Assembly (NCBI GenBank): GCA_947304405.1
Contig: CAMZBB010000012.1
Span: 1-42,334 of the forward strand
Length of the DNA stretch: 42,334 bases
Reading direction: 5' to 3'
Origin: an uncultured Clostridia bacterium
GTDB lineage: Bacteria > Bacillota > Clostridia > Saccharofermentanales > Saccharofermentanaceae
The translations under genes were made by a program, and so were the position numbers. This document shows, in pieces, positions 35,714 through 42,334 of the stretch. The notes below the pieces were generated by a model that did no database searches, had not been told where the DNA came from, and worked only from the letters and a program-made list of their open reading frames with translations. Each line of letters begins with the position of its first letter. Position 1 is the first letter of the stretch.

Positions 35714-35720
35714 CCGTTTT

Positions 35721-36197
35721 TTATTTACGGGAATAATAAACGAAAAGATAAGATTTCCCGTCTGCTTCCTGATCGATTATGTAAACGACGTTCTGTTCGG
35801 TGTCATTACCGAGTTTTGAACCGAGTATCCAGATAACGGAATCATTCTTGGGCTGGGGCTTGAGAGAAGCTTTGGTCAGCGCCTTTTCGGCATACTGGTT
35901 GTACCCTTCCAGACCGCAGTAACCGCCTCCGCCGCCATATCCGATGCTGAGGACGTTGATGTAATTCTGATAGTCATTGTTCGTAATCTGGAATTTAGCT
36001 TCATACGCCGACCTGGCGAAAAGAAAACCGGCCTTATTGATCTTCTCAAGCTTGAGATTCGGGTCAGATGAGATCGGTACCGCATTAGTCCTGTCGAGCA
36101 GGGCGCTTGTTCGGTCATAGTAAAAACCTATTCCCAGAATAATTACCAGGACCACTGTTATGAATATAAGAACTTTTTCTTTCTTGCTCGTTTCCAT
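35721..36197 (-). CDS. Small membrane-anchored protein, unknown function
   Basis: This 158-residue protein has a helix at about 8-26 after a basic start, so it is anchored with the remainder outside. A glycine run and a single Cys (YGGGGGYCG) lie near 87-95. No family was recognised. GGAGC precedes the ATG. It starts 14 bases after tatD and its end abuts the tRNA promoter, so read-through into the tRNA genes is possible. Confidence 0.65.
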   Translation of the reverse strand: METSKKEKVLIFITVVLVIILGIGFYYDRTSALLDRTNAVPISSDPNLKLEKINKAGFLFARSAYEAKFQITNNDYQNYINVLSIGYGGGGGYCGLEGYNQYAEKALTKASLKPQPKNDSVIWILGSKLGNDTEQNVVYIIDQEADGKSYLFVYYSRK

Positions 36198-36211
36198 TTT
36201 TCTGCTCCGTT

Positions 36212-37027
36212 TCAGGACAAGCCGTATAATCTGCTTCCGTTATCATAGGTTATCCTTGCCGCTTCTTCAAGCGTTATTCCTTTAATCTCTGCCAGCTTGG
36301 CGCATATAAAAGCCACATGGCACGGTTCGTTAATGCTGCCGCGGTTGGGCTCCGGCGTCAAATACGGGCTGTCGGTCTCGATCACCATGCGGTCAAGCGG
36401 AGTGATCTTTAGTACCTCGGGGGTCTTTTTGTTGTTCTTAAACGTCAAAGGTCCGTCAAACCCGATGTAAAAGCCCATCTTTATCAGTTCCTGCGATGCT
36501 TCGGGCGAACACGAGCAGCAGTGGCACACTCCGGGTTCTTTTCTGAGCTTTCCGCCCTTATAGAAACTTCTAAGGATCTCCAGGCAGTCGCCCGTCGCAT
36601 CGCGTTCGTGAAGGATGAACGGGATGTCAAACTCATAAGCCATGAGAAGCTGCTTTTCGAAAACTTCCCTTTGGACGTTCCTCTCGGAAAGATCATAGTA
36701 ATAATCCAGACCTATCTCGCCTATCGCGCGGATCCTCAGTTCCTCCCTGCGATCAATCGAGTCGCGGAGATATTTCTCCACGTCATCGGAATAAGTCTTT
36801 GCCTCATGCGGATGAACTCCGACCGAACAGAAGAGTTCCATGCCGCATTTGCCGTTAAACGCGCCTGCAAGCTCTACGGCGGCCATTGAAGACTCTTTAG
36901 AGTCTCCCGGTATCAGGATTCGCGTAACGCCGCTTGCAGCGCTCCTGGAGAGGATATCCTCAACCCGAGTTTCCGCCGTCTCATATTTGCGGTCATAGAT
37001 ATGGGCATGAGTATCAAAGAAACTCAT
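36212..37027 (-). CDS. tatD: TatD-family metal-dependent hydrolase
   Basis: TatD proteins are TIM-barrel DNases or deoxyribonuclease-like hydrolases. The metal motif is DTHAHIYD, followed by GVHPHEA, GEIGLDYYYD, HERDATGD, then CHCCSCSPE, and ETDSPYLTP. From the ATG at 37027 it has 271 residues, near the usual size. A GTG at 37066 would add 13 residues, of which the start region is not conserved. The gene directly follows metG, as in B. subtilis metS-yabD. DNA or tRNA quality control is the inferred role. Confidence 0.88.
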   Translation of the reverse strand: MSFFDTHAHIYDRKYETAETRVEDILSRSAASGVTRILIPGDSKESSMAAVELAGAFNGKCGMELFCSVGVHPHEAKTYSDDVEKYLRDSIDRREELRIRAIGEIGLDYYYDLSERNVQREVFEKQLLMAYEFDIPFILHERDATGDCLEILRSFYKGGKLRKEPGVCHCCSCSPEASQELIKMGFYIGFDGPLTFKNNKKTPEVLKITPLDRMVIETDSPYLTPEPNRGSINEPCHVAFICAKLAEIKGITLEEAARITYDNGSRLYGLS

Positions 37028-37070
37028 GCCCGTGTTTTCCGGTTTGAAATAACTGATCTCTCTCACGATA

Positions 37071-39011
37071 TCAGGAGATGTCCGATCCGGGTTTTACTGA
37101 ATCAGGGAACTCGACAACGCGGTAACCGTCGCCGAACTTGACCGAGAGGATCATGCCGTTGCTCTCGAAGCCCATCATCTTGCGGGGTTCGAGGTTAACT
37201 ATCATCGCAAGCGTCTTGCCGATGAGCTCTTCCGGCTTGTAGTACTTTGCGATGCCTGAAAGCACCTGTCTCTCACCGAAACCGTCATCGACCTTGAACT
37301 TCAGGAGCTTGTCGGACTTCGGAACGTTCTCGCACTCAAGGACCTTAACGGCTCTGAGATCTAACGCTGCGAAGTTATCGTACTTGGTAAGCTCCTTCAA
37401 AGGTTCGAGATCAGAAGGTGCCTCTTCCTTCTTGGGAGCGAGTGCCTCGAGTTCAGCAAGTTCCTTCTCAACGTCAATTCTCGGGAAAAGGACCGGCCCC
37501 TTCTTGACCGTAACGTCAGCAGGCAGCAGGTACTTCTTCTCGGAATCGTACCAGCCTGTGTTCTCTTCCGTTGCGCCGATCTGCTCGAAGATCTGCGGAG
37601 CAGTATGAGGCATAACGGGAGTAAGAAGGATTGAAACTCTCCTGACTGCATCAAGGAGATTGTAAAGAACTGCAGCAAGACGAGGCTTTGCGGTCTCATC
37701 CTTTGCAAGTTTCCAGGGCTCGTTCTCGTCTATGTACTTGTTTGCCCTTGCAACGACTCTGAAGATGGCCTCGAGACCGTCAGAGAAACGGCAGGTCTCG
37801 AATGCTTCAGCAACTACGGGCTGGAGAGCGTCAAGCTGGGAAACAAGATCGTTATCCGCATCGGTGAACTCTTTATCAACAGGCAGTGTGCCGTCGAAAT
37901 ATTTGATAGCCATTGCAACAGTCCTGGAAACGAGATTTCCGAGGTCATTTGCGAGATCAGCATTGTATCTGTTGAACATCATCTCGTTGGAATAAGGCAT
38001 GTCGGAACCGAAGACCATCTCGCGGAGGAGGTGGAATCTCAGTGCGTCAACGCCGTATCTGTCGCAGAGAACGAACGGATCGATAACGTTGCCCTTGGAC
38101 TTGCTCATCTTTCCGCCGTCGCCGAAGGTGATCCAGCCGTGTCCGTAGACCTTCTTGGGGAGCGGTTCGCCCAAAGCCATCAGGATCGAAGGCCAGATGA
38201 GCGAATGGAATCTTACAATCTCCTTTGCCATGACGTGCATGTCAGCCGGCCAGTACTTCTCGTAATCGTTATAAGTGTCGTTCATGAAGCCCATTGCCGA
38301 GATATAGTTCGTGAGCGCGTCGATCCAAACGTAAACGATGTGCTTCTCATCGAATGTTACAGGGATGCCCCATGTAAAGCTCGTTCTGGAAACGCAAAGG
38401 TCCTGGAGACCCGGATCGATGAAGTTATGGATCATCTCGTTGACCCTGGACTTAGGATTAAGGAAGTTTTTCTCCTCGTCGAGCAGGAGTTCCTTGAGCT
38501 TGGGTGCAAAGTGTGAAAGCTTGAAGAAATAAGCCTCTTCGGAAGCGTCTGTAACGTCTCTTCCGCAGTCGGGGCACTTGCCGTCTACAAGCTGGCTCTC
38601 TGTCCAGAAAGACTCGCAGGGTGTGCAGTACTTTCCCTTGTACTCGCTCTTGTAGATCCAGCCGTCCTTGTAGAGCTTCTCGAAAATGTTCTGAACCGTC
38701 TTGATGTGATAGTCGTCAGTTGTACGGACATATCTGTCATAAGAAATGCCCAGCCTTGCCCAGAGCTTTTTGAAGTTCTCAACGATTGCGTCAACGTAAG
38801 CCTTAGGTGTTGTGCCCTCTTCCTGAGCCTTCTTCTCGATCTTCTGGCCGTGTTCGTCAGTACCGGTAAGGAACATTACATCGTAGCCCTGCATTCGCTT
38901 CATTCGTGCGACGCAGTCGCAAGCGATCGTCGTGTAGCAATGTCCGATGTGCGGATTGCCCGACGGATAGTAGATGGGCGTAGTGATGTAGAATGGTTTC
39001 TTGTCTGCCAT
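37071..39011 (-). CDS. metG: Methionyl-tRNA synthetase
   Basis: MetRS charges tRNA-Met with methionine. HIGH is at 21-24 and KMSKS at 301-305. A zinc knuckle has Cys129, Cys132, Cys146 and Cys149. The C-terminal 100 residues form the Trbp111-like tRNA-binding domain that usually mediates dimerisation. Length 646 is normal. AAGGAGG lies five bases before the ATG. No T-box leader is visible upstream. Confidence 0.96.
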   Translation of the reverse strand: MADKKPFYITTPIYYPSGNPHIGHCYTTIACDCVARMKRMQGYDVMFLTGTDEHGQKIEKKAQEEGTTPKAYVDAIVENFKKLWARLGISYDRYVRTTDDYHIKTVQNIFEKLYKDGWIYKSEYKGKYCTPCESFWTESQLVDGKCPDCGRDVTDASEEAYFFKLSHFAPKLKELLLDEEKNFLNPKSRVNEMIHNFIDPGLQDLCVSRTSFTWGIPVTFDEKHIVYVWIDALTNYISAMGFMNDTYNDYEKYWPADMHVMAKEIVRFHSLIWPSILMALGEPLPKKVYGHGWITFGDGGKMSKSKGNVIDPFVLCDRYGVDALRFHLLREMVFGSDMPYSNEMMFNRYNADLANDLGNLVSRTVAMAIKYFDGTLPVDKEFTDADNDLVSQLDALQPVVAEAFETCRFSDGLEAIFRVVARANKYIDENEPWKLAKDETAKPRLAAVLYNLLDAVRRVSILLTPVMPHTAPQIFEQIGATEENTGWYDSEKKYLLPADVTVKKGPVLFPRIDVEKELAELEALAPKKEEAPSDLEPLKELTKYDNFAALDLRAVKVLECENVPKSDKLLKFKVDDGFGERQVLSGIAKYYKPEELIGKTLAMIVNLEPRKMMGFESNGMILSVKFGDGYRVVEFPDSVKPGSDIS

Positions 39012-39051
39012 AACGGCCTCCTTATAGTGACTTAAAGTCTAAAACTTATTG

Positions 39052-39080
39052 ATTATAAATATTTACAGCGGGGTTTTCAA
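39052..39080 (-). promoter_or_regulatory. Promoter of metG
   Basis: TTGAAA (39075-39080), a spacer of 17 bases and a perfect TATAAT (39052-39057) on the minus strand give a leader of about 35 bases to metG. Confidence 0.8.
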
Positions 39081-39143
39081 GATTTTCCGGCCGTATCCTC
39101 CGTTTCTAAACCATTGTTTAATACGTGGCGTTGGCTGCCGGAT

Positions 39144-39275
39144 CAATTCTCTCCACTCCACTCACCATCCTTCAGCGAAATGGCGCGTGAAATTGCGAAA
39201 TACCGACGATATTCATTTTTCTCCCCATCTCACTCACCATCCGACGAAAAAACGGCGTGCAAAGTTGCGAAATTT
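39144..39275. repeat. Two imperfect ~60-bp direct repeats
   Basis: Copy 1 (39144-39204) and copy 2 (39213-39275) share ACTCACCATCC, then AGCGAAA/ACGAAAA, GGCG(C)GTG, and (A)TTGCGAAAT, with small indels. They start about 69 bases apart. They do not resemble CRISPR or a known element. Confidence 0.55.
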
Positions 39276-39330
39276 AAGATTTAGGTCTTTAGATTATTAA
39301 AAGCCGCCTCTTTTCTTCAGTGCCGGGCTT

Positions 39331-39373
39331 GTCGGTTTTGTCGGTTTTTGTCGGTAAAAATCCTGAACCGACA
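39331..39373 (+). repeat. Triple GTCGGT direct repeat and hairpin
   Basis: GTCGGT occurs at 39331, 39340 and 39350. The last copy, as TGTCGGT, can pair with ACCGACA at 39367-39373. It lies 15-60 bases upstream of the nuclease gene and may be an operator. Confidence 0.45.
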
Positions 39374-39388
39374 CTATACGATAGAAGA

Positions 39389-40144
39389 ATGAATATGTTT
39401 TGCAGTGAATACATTATGGCTAATCATCAATATCTGAAAGCTAAGTTGGACAGCATGCCAACTTTCCATTTCGGTATGCACGGAGGCAAACGGACGATCC
39501 GCGTTTCGGTTAAAGGCAGAAATGGTAAAAGAACACGTAAAGAAAGTATACAAGGAGGGCGAAGATATAAAGAATATTCAGATCAGATGGCAAAACGTGA
39601 AAAGCTTTCGAAACAAATGGAATACTTTGATCAAGAACTCAGGAAGCGGAGATTAATCGTCCCGGAAAACGTCAGCGTTTGTCCGCCAAACACCAAGTTC
39701 ACTGCAAAACTGTGGGCGGAGATGGCCACCGGATTAAACGAACTCGGCAAGGGTAAGGGTTATTACGACAACCATATGAACAACGTCGATTCCAGGGGCG
39801 AAATGCTTATTGCCGGTGCGCTTGATGATCTTCATCTCGAATATAAATACGAAGCACTTTACCATTTAAACTCTTATAGAAAGATCTTTCCTGATTTTGT
39901 TGTCCTTATCCCCGCCCTCGGACGTTTCTTCTTCATCGAGTTCATGGGAATGGCTGACGATCCGAATTACATGGACAACAACAGTTCAAGGATTGAAAAC
40001 TATATCAGAAACGGTATATATCCGGGACGCGATCTGTTGATAATAGTCGGCGACAGGAATTACCTTCCGACAGATAACGCGGTAAAAAACAGGATAATAA
40101 GTTTTATCAACGATCTTACTCTTGATTCGGTTTTTATTCCTTAA
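39389..40144 (+). CDS. Predicted PD-(D/E)XK-type nuclease-like protein
   Basis: The protein (251 residues from ATG 39389) has a basic N-terminal half with a likely helical or coiled segment (60-92). The C-terminal half has a nuclease-like pattern: SRGEML (Glu138), then KIFPDFVVL (Asp169) and FFIEFMGM (Glu184), then DDPNY and GIYPGRDLLIIV. This resembles the clostridial family with WEHFGM-type motif III in which the usual ExK lysine is missing. No known partner gene is next to it. The start is ambiguous: ATG at 39395 or 39416, or GTG at 39320. The last 11 bases overlap rsmI on the other strand. Confidence 0.6.
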   Translation: MNMFCSEYIMANHQYLKAKLDSMPTFHFGMHGGKRTIRVSVKGRNGKRTRKESIQGGRRYKEYSDQMAKREKLSKQMEYFDQELRKRRLIVPENVSVCPPNTKFTAKLWAEMATGLNELGKGKGYYDNHMNNVDSRGEMLIAGALDDLHLEYKYEALYHLNSYRKIFPDFVVLIPALGRFFFIEFMGMADDPNYMDNNSSRIENYIRNGIYPGRDLLIIVGDRNYLPTDNAVKNRIISFINDLTLDSVFIP

Positions 40145-40964
40145 GCTTCATCGCCTGATTATAGGCTTCCTTCTTGTTCATGCCCGTAAGTTCAGAAACC
40201 ACTGCCGCAACATCCTTTGTGGACATGCCCTTACTGCAAAGGGTTTCGATCATCTTATCTGCTTCGACCATACCTGAAGCTCCTGCTTCCTTTGCCGGGA
40301 GCGGCTCCAGGCAGATGCAGAACTCGCCCTTGGGCTCGGTCTTCTGATAGTATTCGCGCATCTCATCAACGCTCATGCGGATGGCCTGCTCGTATTTCTT
40401 GGTAAGTTCCCTGCAGACCGCTGCTTTGCATGAACCGAAACCGGCCTCCGAAAGCTCATCGAAAAGTTTTTTAATGCGGTGCGGAGCCTCATAGAGAACT
40501 ATCGTCTCATGAATGTCCTCAAGTGCCTTGATACGCTTCTTTCTGTCACCGCCTTCAGAAGGCAGGAATCCCTCGAAATGGAAATATCTCGTATCAAGTC
40601 CGGAGATCGCAAGAGCTGCGGTTACGGCTGAAGGCCCCGGAATTACTGATACTTCGAAACCCTTTTCGATCGCAAGCTTGACCAGGTCCGCGCCGGGATC
40701 GCTTATTGCAGGCATTCCCGCATCAGAGACCTGTACGACATTAAGACCTTCTTCGAGTAGCTTTATTATGCCCTCTCCGCTCGCAGCTTTATTGTGCTCA
40801 TGGTATGAGATGAGCCTCTTCCCCGTGATCTCAAGTGCCTGCAGTAAAAGCCCCGTTACCCTTGTATCTTCACAAGCAATAACATCAGCGGCTTCAAGAG
40901 CTTCCAAAGCGCGTTCAGATATATCTTTCAAATTGCCGATCGGCGTTCCGACTAGATAAAGCAA
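40134..40964 (-). CDS. rsmI: 16S rRNA (cytidine1402-2'-O)-methyltransferase
   Basis: RsmI methylates the ribose of C1402 in the decoding centre of 16S rRNA. The N-terminal LYLVGTPIGNLKDIS, ACEDTRVTG, SDAGMPAISDPG and VIPGPSAV motifs are diagnostic. Length 276 is normal. It overlaps trmN6 by 13 bases, so translation is coupled. Confidence 0.96.
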   Translation of the reverse strand: MLYLVGTPIGNLKDISERALEALEAADVIACEDTRVTGLLLQALEITGKRLISYHEHNKAASGEGIIKLLEEGLNVVQVSDAGMPAISDPGADLVKLAIEKGFEVSVIPGPSAVTAALAISGLDTRYFHFEGFLPSEGGDRKKRIKALEDIHETIVLYEAPHRIKKLFDELSEAGFGSCKAAVCRELTKKYEQAIRMSVDEMREYYQKTEPKGEFCICLEPLPAKEAGASGMVEADKMIETLCSKGMSTKDVAAVVSELTGMNKKEAYNQAMKLKE

Positions 40965-41686
40965 TCCGTGTGTTCCTCCGTGTAGATCTTATTGATACGC
41001 TCCGAGTCCATGAAAAGCGGCGGGAGCACTTTGAATTCAGTATTCGGCGATCCCTTCTTGCCTGCGAGCAGGAAAAGAAAAGCATCCTTTTCAGGCGAAG
41101 CATGTACGCTGATCAGCCTTGAAGGCGCCAACTTGTACTTTGCAAACAGTTCCATGCATTCAGGCAGCCTTGAAGGCGCCATGCACATTACGGTATAACC
41201 CGAAGACATCCTCGTCCTTGCGGACGCGCAGGAGATAAAGTCCTCCAAACTTCCCTTTTCATTGAATCTTGCGGCCAGTTCGTTCTCCTTGTCAGTAACG
41301 ACCGAGTTTTCAGGCTTGTAGAACGGCGGATTCATAAAGACCACATCGTAAAGATTGTCCTTGAGTTCGCGCGGAAGGTCCCTGACGTCGCAGTTATAAG
41401 CCTTTACGCGGTCTTGTGCATTGTTGAGCGCAATGTTCTCAAGGAGTGCATCGTACGGCTCTTTCATGACCTCAACGCAATCGATGATTGCTTCAGGTCT
41501 TCTTGCCGCTGCGAGCATTGCGCATCCGCCTGCACTGCTGCCGAGTTCGAGCATTTTAGAAGGCTTCCCTTTTCTGGAAAAAGATGCTGCAAACCACGCG
41601 AGCAAAACACCCGCGGTATCAAGTTTAAAGCAGCTTTCCGGCTGGATCAGCTTAAAGCCGTTTCTTCCCAGATCCTCGATCGCCAT
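40952..41686 (-). CDS. trmN6: tRNA1(Val) N6-adenine methyltransferase-like protein (YabB/TrmN6)
   Basis: This class I SAM-dependent methyltransferase has MLELGSSAGG (motif I) and FMNPPFYKPE (the NPPF catalytic motif). It is close to B. subtilis YabB and E. coli TrmN6, which methylate adenine 37 of tRNA. The neighbour rsmI supports the call. Motif I has Ser and Ala where GxGxG is usual. GGAGG precedes the ATG. Confidence 0.88.
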   Translation of the reverse strand: MAIEDLGRNGFKLIQPESCFKLDTAGVLLAWFAASFSRKGKPSKMLELGSSAGGCAMLAAARRPEAIIDCVEVMKEPYDALLENIALNNAQDRVKAYNCDVRDLPRELKDNLYDVVFMNPPFYKPENSVVTDKENELAARFNEKGSLEDFISCASARTRMSSGYTVMCMAPSRLPECMELFAKYKLAPSRLISVHASPEKDAFLFLLAGKKGSPNTEFKVLPPLFMDSERINKIYTEEHTDCFI

Positions 41687-41709
41687 AACGCCCTCCGTTC
41701 AACGCGTTT

Positions 41710-41718
41710 ATTATAGCA
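41710..41718 (-). promoter_or_regulatory. Extended -10 promoter of trmN6-rsmI
   Basis: TGCTATAAT (minus strand) fits TGnTATAAT exactly, about 25 bases before the trmN6 start. Confidence 0.65.
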
Positions 41719-41739
41719 CGCAGGAGGATTATTCCCTGC

Positions 41740-41770
41740 AAAATAAAAGGGCCGTTCGCTTGAACAGCCC
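41740..41770 (-). terminator. Terminator of the leucine-rich-repeat gene
   Basis: GGGCTGTTC-AAGC-GAACGGCCC is a 9-bp stem with one G-U pair, followed by TTTTATTTT on the minus strand. Confidence 0.88.
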
Positions 41771-41792
41771 TCTTCTTGTTCTTTTTCAACTT

Positions 41793-42334
41793 TTATTTTT
41801 TTACAGTGACCTTCCTGCCGCAGTTATTCTTTTTGAAGAACTTCTTGTATTTCTTGACCTTCGATTTCTTGACCTTGACGGTCTTGACGCTCGAACCCTT
41901 GAGAGAATTCTTAACTCCGCCCTTCGTCAGCTTCTTGGTATTCTTGATCTGTAACGTTTTGAGCGCTCTATCTCCGAAGAATGAAAACGGTCCGATCTTC
42001 CATAATACAGAAGACGTGATCTTGAACGTCTTGAGTTTGATACATCCCACAAATGTTCTGGCTCCAATTGTCTTAAGCCTGTTTCCGCCTTTTACTGATA
42101 CCAGTTTAGAGCAACCCGAAAAAGCCTGTTCTTCAATACTCTGCACATTAGATCCAATGTTCAACGTTTGGATCGTCATATTATTTAAAAAGGCTCTTTC
42201 TCCGATTGCGGTAACCTTATAAACCATGCCCTGAGCCGTAACGGTATTAGGAACAGAAACATTTGCCATCTGGTTTTCAACACCTATAAGCTTTACAGTT
42301 CCCGTACCGTTAATTGCAGGCAACGTTACTTGAT
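41793..42334 (-). CDS. BspA-type leucine-rich repeat protein, 5' end outside window
   Basis: The visible frame runs open to the right edge, so only the C-terminal part (about 180 residues) is present. It contains BspA/LRR5-like units: VTAIGERAFLNNMTIQTLNIG, QSIEEQAFSGCSKLVSVKG and KTIGARTFVGCIKLKTFKI-type repeats. The last 45 residues are Lys-rich. Such proteins are usually secreted and surface attached in gut clostridia. A strong terminator follows. Confidence 0.85.
   Translation of the reverse strand, partial: QVTLPAINGTGTVKLIGVENQMANVSVPNTVTAQGMVYKVTAIGERAFLNNMTIQTLNIGSNVQSIEEQAFSGCSKLVSVKGGNRLKTIGARTFVGCIKLKTFKITSSVLWKIGPFSFFGDRALKTLQIKNTKKLTKGGVKNSLKGSSVKTVKVKKSKVKKYKKFFKKNNCGRKVTVKK

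Larger units (their letters stand above)
39012..39388. other. Intergenic region between metG and the nuclease gene
   Basis: This gap of about 375 bases holds the metG promoter, two imperfect direct repeats of about 60 bases, and three GTCGGT copies near the nuclease gene. It has no convincing open reading frame. Confidence 0.6.

Noticed and set aside
39012..39330. T-box leader of metG
   Set aside because: A promoter at 39052-39080 leaves only about 35 bases of leader, and no T-box sequence is visible.

Overview
The window is a gene-dense stretch of about 42 kb from a low-to-mid-GC Bacillota (Firmicutes), most likely a Clostridia-class anaerobe. The reasons are AGGAGG-type ribosome binding sites and sigma-A promoters, a B. 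subtilis-type Fe-S PurF, diaminopimelate aminotransferase DapL, aconitase-type LeuC, an ECF S-component, an LTA-synthase-like enzyme, BspA-type leucine-rich repeats, and the order trmN6-rsmI-metG-tatD, which matches B. subtilis yabB-yabC-metS-yabD. A rumen or gut relative of Saccharofermentans would fit, but the genus is a guess.

Layout. 1-3.4 kb: a small two-helix membrane protein and a 978-residue fusion of a membrane acyltransferase, a CapA-like domain and an SGNH hydrolase. 3.4-8.1 kb: a minus-strand operon glmS-purF-dapL behind a structured leader holding an intrinsic terminator and a competing pairing. 8.1-8.9 kb: a TPM-like lipoprotein. 8.9-15.9 kb: leuC-leuD-leuB followed 34 bases later by ppx-ppk; PPK carries a lysine/alanine-rich histone-H1-like tail. 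15.9-18.4 kb: an ABC-F ATPase and a separate H1-like protein. 18.7-23.0 kb: a plus-strand three-gene ABC-2 exporter whose second permease is fused to a CPBP protease. 23.0-27.7 kb: an FAD oxidoreductase, an LTA-synthase-like protein, an ECF S-component and a HAD phosphatase. 27.8-32.2 kb: a YhaM-type exoribonuclease facing a 1107-residue LacZ-like protein that has lost its catalytic residues. 32.3-35.2 kb: two membrane-anchored envelope proteins, one a phosphodiester glycosidase. 35.4-35.7 kb: a Val-Asp-Phe tRNA operon with a perfect consensus promoter. 35.7-41.7 kb: a small anchored protein, tatD, metG, then rsmI and trmN6, the block being split by an opposite-strand predicted nuclease gene and imperfect direct repeats. 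41.8 kb to the end: the C-terminal part of a leucine-rich-repeat surface protein.

Most genes are housekeeping. The unusual items are the triple-domain envelope protein, the glmS leader attenuator, the histone-like lysine tails (one on PPK), the degenerate GH2 protein, the nuclease inserted in a conserved block and a 12-bp inverted repeat between two tRNAs. No CRISPR array, prophage, insertion sequence or complete defence system was seen. All calls come from reading the sequence; no database search was run.
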